From: Lithospermum erythrorhizon
Taxonomy: Eukaryota > Streptophyta > Magnoliopsida > Boraginales > Boraginaceae
Direction: 5' to 3'
NCBI GenBank assembly: GCA_019722365.1
Contig: JADFUC010000759.1
Location: 186,001-250,000, forward strand
Length of the DNA: 64,000 nucleotides
The notes beneath the pieces were generated by a model. It did not search any database. It saw only the letters and a list, made by a program, of their open reading frames with translations, and was not told the DNA's origin. Both the position numbers and the translations under genes were made by a program. The number at the start of each line of letters is the position of its first letter. Position 1 is the first letter of the stretch. Below, in pieces: positions 1-14,484 of this stretch.

Positions 1-668
1 GGCTTAGCGATTCATGAGCGCTTTTATTAATTAAAAAATAGCTTGTGGGCCGAATTGCAATAGTTCGGTGAGGGTGCCCATACACTCAAAAAATAAGATA
101 GACATTAAACCATAAGACATACCAATACCAATGTCTCTTTTTTATACTGATTTTTGCAACACCTTAGATGAGAAGTTTACTGTATAATATATATATCAGA
201 TATTTTTTATAAAATACGTAATATAAATATCAATCAATTAAACTTACAAAATATACAAGGCATCAAATTCCATATTTATCTAAGACGATGTAAAATATTC
301 ATGGTATTTAACACTCAGTCCTATTAATATGAAAATAATTAATACTATTTTCTTATTATCTTTTTGTATTTATATTATCTTTCTATATTTTATAGATGCT
401 TCTACATTTTTTAGATCTATCTCAATAAATACATGTCTTTATGTTGTTGAAAATTCTTTAAATTAATAATTTATTAATTTATCGATAAATCAATAACTTT
501 CTAAATTATTAAATTTCATCGGTGGTTATTAATTTATAGAGTTTTTACTGTATTAGCACCACTTAATTCGCATTACTTAATTAAGTTATAAAAAATGTAC
601 GTGTCACAATATTAATGTAACATATAATGTTAACTCCACTTAATATAGCAAATAGCATTGGCCGTGCA

Positions 669-677
669 CTATAAGTA
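669..677 (+). promoter_or_regulatory. TATA-like box upstream of the TAA1-like gene
   Basis: A CTATAAGTA motif lies about 130 bases before the start codon of the aminotransferase gene, a plausible core promoter position. The rest of 1-803 is AT-rich upstream sequence in which I see no gene or recognisable repeat. Confidence 0.4.
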
Positions 678-803
678 GCCTCACGGATACTCGGAGATTT
701 GTCTACGATTGTATGATCATTTCAAGCTAAATTTTACTCTAAAATAGCCTACATATCAGACTCCTAACTCAGTTAGAAAAGGTCACAAATAACAACAACA
801 ATA

Positions 804-4173
<3,370 letters not shown>

Positions 4174-4251
4174 ATTATGGACCTAAGAGAGTTCAACCTC
4201 TTCATACAAAGGATTCAGGATTTTCAAGAGTTGCCTAATAAGTGAACTAAA

Positions 4252-5152
4252 TGTTTTGAGGTGGGGTTAGCCCATTAGCCATAGTAGGTAATAAATTTCA
4301 ATGAGATATGAGTTCGAAATCTCACTATTATTGATGGTGTAGGGGAGGGGAGGGTTAAGTGAATTAAATCAAGGGAGTTGGATTTTCTCTTGTTTAATCT
4401 ATATTTAAAATGTTAGCAATCATATATATTATTGAAACTTCAAATATGTGAGTTATCCTGCATTCATGCTCTTTGTTTTAGTTTTCTTTCATTTTCCAGG
4501 TGTGCACCAAACACAAATTGTTCAATGAGCAAATTACCACTTTCGGTACTCCATGTTTTATATGTCCATACCTCATGTTATGTGAACATCACAAGATAAA
4601 TGCATAACGTACAAACACATAAAACATGAGCATAGAAGGAGACATCGAGAAATGTGGATGATCTGGAGCGATGTTTTTCATAGTGTGTGAATGACCATGG
4701 CCTAAAAGTATTAGGCTTCATTCAAGAAGTTCATGTTTAATTTAAATGAGTTTATGGTTTTTGGTTTTACCAAAAAATAACATCAGCTGTTATTTTGGCT
4801 TTTGTAATATCACCTATAATTTAGGCAAACTATTGGTTACCAGAGAGCCTAGTGAAGCAATTTGATTATGTCCTTGAATGAACTATATATTCCTAAAACT
4901 TTAATTTCAGATTTTTTTTTTAATCAAACTGAAACATTTAAAGGAAATGATTCATGATTCTGTGAATCATCTATACCCTTTTATCCATATTTCTTAATCA
5001 TTCATTTCTGGAAAGGGGGGGCAGGAAGGAGTCCTCTTCACCATAAAACCGAATACTTTGTAGATTGTTGATAGATAATTCTACATTTTATCCTTGTATT
5101 TTTTGCATCTGCAAATATCTATCGTTGAAGAAAGGGGGCAGATCAAATAACC
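4252..5152. other. Intergenic, TAA1 to LOR gene
   Basis: AT-rich spacer. I see no reading frame of interest. The start codon of the following gene sits in a good context (AACCATGGCT). Confidence 0.5.
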
Positions 5153-7809
5153 ATGGCTAGCTCAAGCTCCGACGGCCCTCCAATCCCTGTGTTTGCTGGG
5201 AATAAATATGAGCATTGGAGTGTGAAGATGAAAATTTTCCTTCAATGTCAAGGTTTGTGGGAGTTTGTGGAGTCAGGGTACAAGGTTCCTGATGAAGAAG
5301 AAGCTCTCAACGAAAACATGAGGAAAGATGCAACAGCTCTTTCCTACATTCAACAAGGACTTTCAGATGATCAATTTGATAAAATTATTGAGGCCACTAC
5401 TGCTAAGGAAGCTTGGGACATTCTTAAGAACCAAAACAATAATGTTGCACAAACTCGAACACCGGTTGATAATGATGCAAATGCGAGTCAGATTGTAGTT
5501 GCTCATCCTCCTCCTGGTGTTGTTCCAATGCAGCAAATGTCTACAGGTTATCACAACTACCCTGTTGCTGTCCCTTTCCAGAACGGCCACAGCTATCCGC
5601 CGCATGCAGGTTATCCCCACTATCCTTCCCAGCCAGCCTTTCTTTATCCCTCGAATAGTATGCAAGCGCCACCAGGTTATCCGGCCTATTCTCCAGTGTA
5701 TCAACATGGTGGTGGTTATGGTTATCCTGTCCCACCAATGCAGTTTGCTGGTGGTAGTTTGGTGGCAAAACTTGGCAAAGTAGCAAACAAGGTTGAACAG
5801 ATGAGCGGCGTCAAGGTATGTTGTATGCATATAGTATTTACATCATTAAGAAAGGTAGAAAGATCACATGATAATATGATATGGAGAAGCAAACTGGATA
5901 GTTCATAATAATATTGGCATAATAGTTCAACATCAACAAATATCTCGGAGTGACTCCTGCCTAAGCGGTGTAGGGGGGTCGCATAGTAATAGTTAACGTA
6001 CCTAAAACTTTTTTTCCTTATCTAAGCCAATAATTATCTAGAAAATTTAAGAAATGATTTCATGTTCACTGAATTATAAGGTTCATATTATCCAAATATT
6101 CATTTAGGATGAACTGAGTGCACTCTTTGACACATTTTGTATTAGATAACAGGAAATTCAACCGGACAACAGATGGGGCATCCCATGCCGCATCAGATGA
6201 GTGGGACGCCACATTCATTGCCACCTCCAGCATTACCATCAACGACATCTTCGGGGGGTACGATGCCACCTTCATTGCCCCGTCTTGAAGGTGATATGTC
6301 ACTTGCAGTGGTGATCCCTCATACCTCCAGTGGTGAGACCTCGGGACACAAGGGTGCGATAATTGGCCAACAATTTGTTTCTTCACATACTATTAATTTG
6401 AGGGTTACTAGGAAGATGTTTGCTCCAGGGGAGGGAAACTTTGACATCACAGACTCTGATGGAAAGCTACTCTTCAGTGTGAAAGGCAAATTATTTTCAA
6501 TGCATGATAAAAGAACTATGTATGATGCCTATGGCAACCCACTTGTTACATTTTGCTCAAAGGTCTGTTCATCAATTCTTCTCTATGTGTTAATGTTTTT
6601 CACCCAGCAAACAATCTTGATTTCACAGCGAAGAAATTAATACATTTCGACAGTTCCCATCATAAAGTTTGATCATGAAATTAATATATTGCTTTGGTTT
6701 CAGTCAATGAGCATGCATGATAAATGGTATGCATACAGAGGGGATAGCACAAAATCCACAAAGCTCTTCGATGCAAAGAGGTCCTCCCTCTCAATGATGC
6801 AGCTAAAGGCCTCTCTGGATGTGACCCTGACCTGTAATGGAGAAAACAATGCTAAGGGGAAAAAATGTGACTTCAAAGTCAAGGGTGGCTGGTCCGACAA
6901 GTCGTTTACTGTCCACTCTACAGACACTAACTCTATTGTTGCTGAGGTATATATATATGAAACTATTGAATCTTATCAAATCTCACCTTCATGTTCTATT
7001 TCCAAGATAAGTATTCTTTAACAAAATAGGTTGAATTTCATACAAAGATTTAAACTAACAAAATCATTTCCAAATACCACCGAACTATTCAACCTTTAAC
7101 AAAAGAGATCCGAACCGCATTTTGCACTGACTTTCTTCAAAATCACGACACCTATATTTTTCAAGCCAAAATCATTTTTAAAAGCAAGAATTTGTTAAAC
7201 AAATAATCCAAATAACTCAACCACCACTCTAATCTAACTCAACAACTACACATAATTATTAACACACCCACTTAATTGTAATTAATTAAATAAAAACACA
7301 TCATATCCTGGCTTAAAGCCAATAACACCCGAGATACGATTTGGCTGATATGACCAAATTGTCTAAATTGAGCTGACGTAAGTAAGCACTATGATAACAG
7401 CTAATGAGTGTCATTGAAGCTATTCGACGTCGTTTATTAAATCGACTTTTTTAAAATCGATTTTGGCTTCGAAGATATGACACGAGCTGAAAATTCAAGG
7501 TCAAAATAAAGAAGATGTTGCCTATTTGAAAGCCGGGCCAATAGCCTGCGCGACTATTCGAATGATTTAAGTAATAAATAAATTTAGCCAAAATATAATA
7601 ATTAGATAAATGATATGCTATGGGTGTGTCTGCAGATGAGTGTAGAATTGAACCTGCAAAGCATCATCCTGGACAGAGACACATATGTTGTCACCGTGTA
7701 TCCTAAAATTGACTATGCATTCATAAGTTCATTATTGGTCATCTTCGATGGAATTGTCGAGGATGATAAAGGTGGCACATCAAAGTACAAGATGTTTCTT
7801 CGTCGATGA
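5153..7809 (+). CDS. LURP-one-related protein with N-terminal copia Gag-like domain
   Basis: Four exons join in phase: 5153-5815, 6173-6562, 6704-6946, 7636-7809 (489 residues). The C-terminal half is a LURP-one-related (LOR, DUF567, tubby C-like) domain with hallmarks INLRVTRKMFAPGEGNFDI, VKGKLFSMHDK, KWYAYRGDS, LFDAKRSSL, CDFKVKGGW, VTVYPKIDYAF. In Arabidopsis, LURP1 acts in basal defence; most other members have no defined biochemistry. Residues 13-40 match the DUF4219 consensus of Ty1/copia Gag (FAGNKYEHWSVKMK then GLWEFVE), and 58-94 match the start of the Gag UBN2 domain (DATALSYIQQGLSDD then TAKEAWDIL). Residues 117-205 are Pro/Tyr/Gly-rich. Gag part and linker lie in one uninterrupted exon. 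The acceptor before 6153 would be out of phase; the next AG, before 6173, keeps the frame. Intron 3 carries a Mutator-arm remnant and intron 1 a SINE-like fragment. Met126 (5528) is an alternative start that would omit the Gag part. Confidence 0.82.
5947..5990 (+). repeat. SINE-like repeat fragment in LOR intron 1
   Basis: GAGTGACTCCTGCCTAAGCG followed by GTGTAGGGGGGTCGCATAGTA matches the conserved core of the dispersed family seen elsewhere in the window. Only the core is recognisable. Confidence 0.55.
7040..7300 (+). mobile_element. Mutator-like terminal-repeat remnant in LOR intron 3
   Basis: This intronic stretch resembles the arms of the Mutator-like element at 60084-61270. Shared phrases include TCAAAATCACGACACCTATA, ATCCAAATAACTCAACC and TCTAATCTAACTCAACAAC. 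Only one arm is visible, so it looks like a solo or decayed copy. Confidence 0.5.
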
Positions 7810-8470
7810 TTGCCTTAGGGAAAGCTGATGATGTACTTGATCAATTACTAAGCTTTTCAATGTAATTCTACCTTTGTTATGTAGTCCTATGTAGACCTCT
7901 TTGTATGTAGAATACACATTCAATATTCAGATGAATATTTTAAGTAGAAACAACTATGATACTCATCAAATACTAATGACTATGATAAGGCTCTATTGTT
8001 TGTTTGACGGTCCACCTCCGAGTGTTCTTGTTTTTATTGACTTTGATCGCAGTAAAGTTGGTTCCATTCACCTTTGTAATCGTGAACTTTGTTCCCCTAA
8101 TTCTGTTTAATTTCAAGTAATTCTATTTGATAAAAAAAACTCGAACTGATGAGATATTTCTGTATCTATGGTTCACATTGCATCAAGAAATACATGAACT
8201 ATTTTCTTTTTTAATTGTAGTAAAAAACCAGTCTTAGGATGACCATTTTTTTTGTTAGAACCATTACAAGATTTAAAGAATCAGAATCAATTTCTGGCTT
8301 TTGATGAGACAAATTTTTAATAATAATAATAATATTTACATGAAAAATGGAGTAAAACATCAGACATATAACCCACAAAATCAGGAAACTAGAGGACAAT
8401 GTTTAAAGTTTTAACACAAGATTTTACATCTCCGGAAATCTATACCATCCTTCCATTTGATTCAGACAAC
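7810..8470. other. Intergenic, LOR to peroxidase
   Basis: Probable 3' untranslated region of the LOR gene, then AT-rich spacer. No gene recognised. Confidence 0.4.
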
Positions 8471-8478
8471 CTATAAAG
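8471..8478 (+). promoter_or_regulatory. TATA box of the peroxidase gene
   Basis: CTATAAAG lies about 80 bases before the peroxidase start codon. Confidence 0.55.
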
Positions 8479-8556
8479 TCTACTATTTTCCTCAGGTGCA
8501 AACCACGGATCTCTTGTGTAAAACAAACAAAATATTGAAGCATTGAGATCTAAGAG

Positions 8557-9816
8557 ATGGCTCTGAGGGTGAGGATTGTTGCAGTTATCTTCATTTTATG
8601 CACAATTTCTCCCCTTTTGGCATCGGCTTACTCCAATGTTCAAGGCAAAGAACCTACAAGAGATGCAAATGCTCGAGCAGAAGATGATTTTGCTCAAGAA
8701 ACTGGTGTCAAACATAAAAATGATAAGCCAGCTGAAGAAGCAACCGATGTAGATTTTCCTCGCCAGGGTGGTTATGCTCAGGACGAAAACCAGAAAAATG
8801 GACAGGATCATTATGAGGGGATCGAAAATCTAAATCCATTTTACAACGGAGGAGGAGAAGAACAAGGTCAAGAACAACCTGCATTGAAACTGGTAGAAGA
8901 GCCCATCCAAGAAGCAGAAACGCCTGTAGGATTAAAGTTTAATTTCTACCAAAAATCTTGCCCTGCAGCAGCTGGTATTATCAAAAAAGTTCTTCAAGAC
9001 GTCTCAGGCCAAGATGCTGGAATACGTGCTTCTCTTGTTCGCCTATATTCTCATGATTGCTTCGTCCAGGGTTGTGATGCATCAATCCTCTTGGACCAAA
9101 ACCCGAATGGAGAACCTACAGAGAAGACAGCAGGTGCCAATGGGCAATTCATCAGGGGAACAGAAATCATCGACCAAATGAAAGCCGAGATTGAGAAAGC
9201 ATGTCCAGGAGTCGTCTCTTGTGCTGATATTCTAACCTTGGCTACCCGAGATGCTCTCGTTGCCTCTGGCATTCCCAACTTCGAAATCCCATTAGGGCGC
9301 CGCGATGGTCTTACTTCTATCAAGAATAAGGCTGAGCATGATCTTCCAATCCCTACTGATAACGTCAACAACATGATCGAGTTGTTTAAAAGAAAGGGGT
9401 TGAACGAGGAAGACTTGGCCACTCTAATTGGAGCACATTCAATCGGTGAAGCTCATTGCGCTTCCTTCGGATACAGGACACAGAACCCGGAAAAAATAAA
9501 GGAGATGAATCCAAAAACCCCTTTGGATATTAACCATATGTGCTGGAACAACATGGCTACATTGCCTATTGATTCTGCTTCACATTTTCAAATGGATAGT
9601 TTGTACTATAAGGGGTTGATGGATAAGACTGGAATACTAGAATCTGATCAGATGATAGCTCTTGATCCAAGAACAACAAATTATGTCCAACAATATGCAC
9701 AAGATCAAAATGGTTGGCATCAAAAGTTCACTGCATCCCTCATCAAGATGTCCAAGATTGAGGTTCTTACAGGAAATGCAGGACAGATCAGGAAACAATG
9801 CAGATTTGTCAACTGA
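8557..9816 (+). CDS. Class III (secretory) peroxidase with long N-terminal extension
   Basis: Haem peroxidase of the plant secretory family, 419 residues against about 320-350 usual. Residues 1-24 form a signal peptide. Residues 25-122 are an acidic, Glu/Gln/Asp-rich segment not typical of the family. The peroxidase domain starts near GLKFNFYQKSCP. Catalytic Arg162 and distal His166 (RLYSHDCFVQGCDASILLD) and proximal His294 (LIGAHSIGEAHC) are present, as are the eight structural cysteines (KSCP, DCFVQGC, ACPGVVSC, AHC, MCW, KQC). The residue before the distal His, almost always Phe (Phe41 in horseradish peroxidase), is Ser165; Phe41 helps gate substrate access to the haem edge. The gene is one open exon, whereas most class III peroxidases have up to three introns. 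It is presumably apoplastic or vacuolar; the physiological substrate cannot be told. Confidence 0.93.
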   Translation: MALRVRIVAVIFILCTISPLLASAYSNVQGKEPTRDANARAEDDFAQETGVKHKNDKPAEEATDVDFPRQGGYAQDENQKNGQDHYEGIENLNPFYNGGGEEQGQEQPALKLVEEPIQEAETPVGLKFNFYQKSCPAAAGIIKKVLQDVSGQDAGIRASLVRLYSHDCFVQGCDASILLDQNPNGEPTEKTAGANGQFIRGTEIIDQMKAEIEKACPGVVSCADILTLATRDALVASGIPNFEIPLGRRDGLTSIKNKAEHDLPIPTDNVNNMIELFKRKGLNEEDLATLIGAHSIGEAHCASFGYRTQNPEKIKEMNPKTPLDINHMCWNNMATLPIDSASHFQMDSLYYKGLMDKTGILESDQMIALDPRTTNYVQQYAQDQNGWHQKFTASLIKMSKIEVLTGNAGQIRKQCRFVN

Positions 9817-10240
9817 TTTAGAAATCATGCTCACAATTAATCTTTTTGTGTGTATTTTTATCCTTCTTTAACTTGTTCTAATACATTGTTCAACTCTTTG
9901 AGAGATTTATGCAAATGAGAAGACATGAAGAATTTCTCTTCATTAGAATCTTGTTAATTACCATTAGAGTCATCTTTCATTCTAATAAAACAAACCAAAT
10001 CATAATTTATCGGCTAAAAAGTAATACTTGTTCCCGGACCACTAGCTTACCGGATGAGTAACGGTCTGAATAAAACCGGTTCAATTCTCGGATGGTTTTC
10101 AAGTAAACCCGGACCACTAACCGCTCTCGTCATATCTCATCAAGTCATCATATTATTATTAGAATCCACAAGTTGCTAGCCTATTTAGGAGCAATGGAAT
10201 CCACACTAGTAATTCTACAATTTTTCAAGATGATACCTTA
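9817..10240. other. Intergenic, 3' side of peroxidase
   Basis: AT-rich, with a short repeated phrase CGGACCACTA at about 10035 and 10110. No gene recognised. Confidence 0.35.
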
Positions 10241-10241
10241 T

Positions 10242-10536
10242 GATCCGTTCGGATTAGGATGAATTTAAGTTAAATTTTACACTCTCTATTAGGATTCTAT
10301 TTTTTGTATTCATCTAGGTTAAATGATTCACTTCAATTGACCTAGATTCACCCCATTTTCATCAACCTCTAAATTGGGATATAACGGGGTTGATAACTTT
10401 TTTAGTTAGATTTTACCTTAGTTTACCTTGACCAATAAAATATTATCCAAACAACATTGTAAAATATTCATCTCGATTCACCTCAACGTACCCTCATCTA
10501 GATTAATTTGTAAGTTTTACCAGATCAAACGGACCA
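10242..10536. mobile_element. Short terminal-inverted-repeat element (MITE-like)
   Basis: The left end TATGATCCGTTCGGATT and the reverse complement of the right end, TATGGTCCGTTTGATCT, form an imperfect inverted repeat bounding about 295 bases of noncoding AT-rich sequence. The superfamily is not certain. Confidence 0.45.
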
Positions 10537-10548
10537 TAGATGCAGATA

Positions 10549-10632
10549 CAGATTCTTTCCTATCTACTATATGAATGAGATGCTCAAAAACAGATTCTTT
10601 CCTATCTACTATATGAATGAGATGCTCAAAAA
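10549..10632. repeat. Perfect 42-bp tandem duplication
   Basis: The unit beginning CAGATTCTTTCCTATCTACT (10549-10590) is repeated exactly at 10591-10632. Perfect identity suggests a recent duplication. Confidence 0.95.
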
Positions 10633-10839
10633 CATTCTTTGCTGCAACTTTTTTTATGGATTCACCCACAACTGTAACACTACATATCTGACTAATAACA
10701 AATAGTATAATATGTTACAACACATACACCCCCCAGATGTGAAACACACTTGATAATAATCATCTTTTCAATAATAAATTTCATTTAGACAAACTTCAAT
10801 TACTCATTTTTGCTATTCTTCTTACTGCTAAACATATTC

Positions 10840-10940
10840 TTATTGGCACATAGACAATTATATCATAAATAAATATTGAGAGATCATATTCTTATTTCCA
10901 CATACACAATTATACCATAAATATTGAGAGATCTCATACA
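10840..10940. repeat. Imperfect tandem duplication
   Basis: Two adjacent copies of a phrase resembling TTATTGGCACATAGACAATT followed by ATATCATAAATAAATATTGA and GAGATC, the second starting near 10890. Confidence 0.6.
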
Positions 10941-11110
10941 AAAGCAATCTACATGGCTTAAATCGAAGGATCAAACCCAAAAGAAAGTATCGCTACCGGT
11001 TCTAGTTGTTGCTCGCCAACAACGTAGTCTACAATCGAGGGATGGAGCAAACGTTTCACCAGAAATAGCTGGTCTCGCATTACACTGCAATCGGAACTTG
11101 ATATCTGAAA

Positions 11111-12988
11111 CTAATAAGGTTGTCTCCGGCTTAGCATCCCACTGTGATATACATTAAGGTGGTATCGCGCTTTGGGTATCAGTTCTTTCAACTCGGGATG
11201 TTGGGAAATCAAAGCTCGATCTACTCCCTCAAGAGCGTTCAAAACTCTAGCTTGTTCCAAAGCTTCGTTTTCTCCCACATTGGAAGCAAGATGGCAGAGG
11301 AGGATAAATGCATGAAGTTGAGCACGCTCATGGCTCCGTAACATTTTCATAAGAGGTGGCACCCCATTGAAGTCGATTATTGTCTTAGAGTGCTCTACAT
11401 GCAAATAATTCTCTGAAGCGACAAATTTTCCAAGTGCTTCAGCAGCTTCTGCTGCCACTTCAGGGCTCCTATTACTAAGATGTTCGACAAGAGGACCGAT
11501 GACCCTTGTCTCTCTTGCTGGAAAAGTTCTGGCCAATGAGCCAATGGCCCGAATAGCTGGAACAAGCAATGTCGAATCACTACACTCTTTCATTATTCTC
11601 AACAACTGATCCACAACAGCCTTTGCAGCAGGTGAATTAGCCTTAAAAGCTGCTCTCCTTAGATCGGCATTAGATTCAGCTGCAGTCGTGATCTCCATAA
11701 TTGTCATCAGGCAATTAACTTGCAACTCCCCATGTTCCTTCTCGACTAGTTTTGCCAAACAAAGCAACCCTTTCGTTTCTGTAATCTTCTTGCTGTTTGA
11801 TAAACTGTTCCTAGCAAGCATCCATAAAGCCTTTGCACAATTAACCTTCAACTCAAGCTTCACTTCCGGCCTCTCATACTCTCGATCCTTCCTATGATTC
11901 CCACCCCTATTACTCCCCTCGGGATAATGCATCGAGAGAGGTGACCCTAACCCCGGTCTGCTACTACTACTAATGCTACTACCAAGAGATTTCCTCTCCA
12001 ATTCTTTATTTATCTGCACAAGTGTATGAATATTCTGTTTGGCTGCAACCTTCACCTTCATATCTTCAATAAAAATATCAAACGACAACGATGTAACCAA
12101 CGGCCTAATCACATTCTCCCTAGCAAAATCCTCCTGCGCCAACTGACAATGCTCCGCCATCAGCGCCACCAACTTCGCCACATATATCTGCACCCTCATC
12201 GGCGAATCCCCCAAAACCTGAACTATAACCGAAACCCCCGCCTCACCAACAATCACCCTCACCCTCTCCTCCTCATTCGCCAAATAACAAAGCGAAACAG
12301 CCGCAGCAACCTGCCCCTCGGGCGACGAATTCTCTTTCAACAACTTCAACAAAGGCACAACCCCACCTTCTTCAACAATAATCTTCTTATTCCTATCATT
12401 ATCCTTAGCTAAAGAAGCTAACTCATTAGCAGACTCAACCTTATCACTAACCGAACCACTATATATAGAAGCAATATAAGACCAAACCCAACTCAAAATA
12501 GGATCATTACTAGCAATAGGAGGCAAAGAAAGCACAATACCACCATCAAAAATCGACAACAACCACTTCATATCAGCACAAGAAGAATCAAGAAAACCAA
12601 CCACCTTCCTAAAATCAGAAACACTAACAATATTAACAACACGATGCAAAAAACTCCTCTTTTTGCATTTCTTGATGAGGGTAAAAGCCCTTTCAAGATT
12701 CTTGGTAACATCAAAAACAATACGACGAATGGGACGTTCATACAAAGTGCTTGGACTGCTTGTACACAAACGTACAACCGCTTTAAGCATGTCGGAAATC
12801 TTGTCGGAAAGTTTGACAACATCGGAACAATCTGTAGTAAAATAGTTGGCTTCATCAAGAGCTGTACGAAGACGATCAGATAATAAAATTGGGTAAGAAA
12901 GGACTTCTTCTATACGTTTTTCTTCGATTATTAAAGGGGGGTTTGTTCTTGATTTTGTGATGGCCATAGGGTTTACTTGATTCATCAT
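11111..12988 (-). CDS. ARO-type armadillo repeat protein
   Basis: Single-exon armadillo-repeat protein of about 625 residues, similar in layout to the ARMADILLO REPEAT ONLY family, whose pollen member ARO1 affects polarised tube growth. An N-terminal helical domain contains LYERPIRRIVFDVTKNLERA, as in ARO proteins. It is followed by PPIASNDPILSWVW, then armadillo repeats starting near LASLAKDNDRNKKIIVEEGGVVPLLKLL and continuing to the C-terminus. A Ser-rich loop (LGSSISSSSRPGLGSPLS) separates two repeat blocks. The start is taken as the ATG at 12988; a further in-frame Met in VNPMAITKS lies a few codons downstream and could also serve. Such proteins are protein-interaction scaffolds. The ARO1-4 subtype is not resolved and cellular role is inferred from family only. 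Confidence 0.88.
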   Translation of the reverse strand: MMNQVNPMAITKSRTNPPLIIEEKRIEEVLSYPILLSDRLRTALDEANYFTTDCSDVVKLSDKISDMLKAVVRLCTSSPSTLYERPIRRIVFDVTKNLERAFTLIKKCKKRSFLHRVVNIVSVSDFRKVVGFLDSSCADMKWLLSIFDGGIVLSLPPIASNDPILSWVWSYIASIYSGSVSDKVESANELASLAKDNDRNKKIIVEEGGVVPLLKLLKENSSPEGQVAAAVSLCYLANEEERVRVIVGEAGVSVIVQVLGDSPMRVQIYVAKLVALMAEHCQLAQEDFARENVIRPLVTSLSFDIFIEDMKVKVAAKQNIHTLVQINKELERKSLGSSISSSSRPGLGSPLSMHYPEGSNRGGNHRKDREYERPEVKLELKVNCAKALWMLARNSLSNSKKITETKGLLCLAKLVEKEHGELQVNCLMTIMEITTAAESNADLRRAAFKANSPAAKAVVDQLLRIMKECSDSTLLVPAIRAIGSLARTFPARETRVIGPLVEHLSNRSPEVAAEAAEALGKFVASENYLHVEHSKTIIDFNGVPPLMKMLRSHERAQLHAFILLCHLASNVGENEALEQARVLNALEGVDRALISQHPELKELIPKARYHLNVYHSGMLSRRQPY

Positions 12989-14280
12989 TGCAAACTTTTT
13001 TTTCAAGAATTTATTGGGTGGGGAAAGATAATTAGACTAGTGATTCTTGAGTCAAGAGTCAAGAACGGGGTAAGCAAGACACTTGATTACGTCATATTAT
13101 CCTCAATTTTGGATTGAATTTTGTAATAATAACGCTTATTTTTCTGCAAGATTTGTGTAAACGGCCCTCAAATGAAAAAAAAATTCCGTTTCGAAAGTTA
13201 TATTTATGGAAGGGTTTCGGAAATTCAATGCAAGCATTATAAATTAAATTTTATTTAAAAATGAATGTACTTTGTATATACAAATGATATCTATACTTTA
13301 ACTAATTAGATAATTTTTTGTACTGAAACGATTATCTGAATTAATTTTTACATAAATGAGATTTTTTTTAAATTAGTGATGAAAAGTACGATTAGTACTA
13401 TAAATTGCGAATACAAATATTCATTATTTGTAATATTCATCGCCAATTAAAAAAAATAAAAAAAAATTATTAAATCTTCAAAATTAATGATTACTAAATG
13501 GAAGACCTTCTGTGCGATTATAAAAAAAAATGGTTGACATGATTACATGAGAATTTACTCATTACAAATTGAATAAATTAAACAATTGAATAATAGACGA
13601 ATTTCAATTTAGTTATGCTTCACCATCCCTCGTTTTTCATAGATAAATTAATTATTCAAATAACATTCTAACACCTTTAACTCGATTACTTTGATCAAAT
13701 TTTTTTTTTTTAAATTTTACATTTACATCGACTTAACTTAATTCGATCGGATTGAGAGTGGGTTGGATTTTAATAGTGGTATTATTATTATATTGTGTTT
13801 CTGGCGTGTGACTGTGCCAACATTCCCCAAACTATATATTCTCAATGCATACATATGTTTTATTGTTTTATGAGTACTTTATTGTCGTGCTTATGCACAT
13901 GGACATGTACCCTTTTGCTCTTCTGACCTATTTTGTATTTTAAAGTATTTTCTGGAGTATACGGATATTTGACTTGTATTTTACTCTTCTTAATTTGAAA
14001 TATTCACATTGTACTATGTTGAGCACAATTTAAATGAGAGATTAACTTGTCATTAAAAAGAATTGATCATGTATATTTTGTTCAAATAAAATGTTTGTTT
14101 TTCAAAATTTTGTCGTACAATTGTTTAGTAAAGAGTCTATAATAATAATATTACTTTTTTTAAGCAAAACTCAAAGTTATATGTACTAATTTTTTTTCAA
14201 AATTAACTTAACTTATTTGTTGAAAAACATTTAAAATAAATAGAGAGGGGGAGTAGAAAGTAGTTATAGTATAATAGGGC
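12989..14280. other. Intergenic, upstream of ARO gene
   Basis: AT-rich promoter-side spacer with poly-A/T runs. No gene or clear element. Confidence 0.4.
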
Positions 14281-14282
14281 AT

Positions 14283-14460
14283 TAACTTGTTCCAATACTT
14301 ATGAAGAGACTCTCATCTAAACGGAATAAGGAATAAGGTTGTACGTAGCCTAATGCCCTAACCATATAATAATATAGGAAATTATTTTCGCAGTGATCTA
14401 AGAATGAAGTGCAAATACTATCTATTACTTCATATAATAGTTAGAGAACAATTACAAACT
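14283..14460 (+). repeat. SINE-like dispersed repeat copy
   Basis: Contains GAAGAGACTCTCATCTAAAC, GGAATAAGG and TGATCTAAGAATGAAGTGCA, matching the core and tail of the dispersed family. Confidence 0.65.
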
Positions 14461-14484
14461 ACTCGTATTACAAGTAATAGAAAT

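Noticed and set aside
5363..5830. Long antisense frame opposite LOR exon 1
   Set aside because: Mirror of the Pro/Tyr-rich codons; its composition (Trp, Thr, Ile-rich) is an artefact of the sense strand.
6153..6172. First acceptor (ATAACAG) for LOR exon 2
   Set aside because: Using it adds 20 bases and breaks the frame; the next AG before 6173 keeps the LOR frame.
12026..12412. Antisense open frame in the ARO gene
   Set aside because: Shadow of the armadillo coding sequence, with no protein-like composition.
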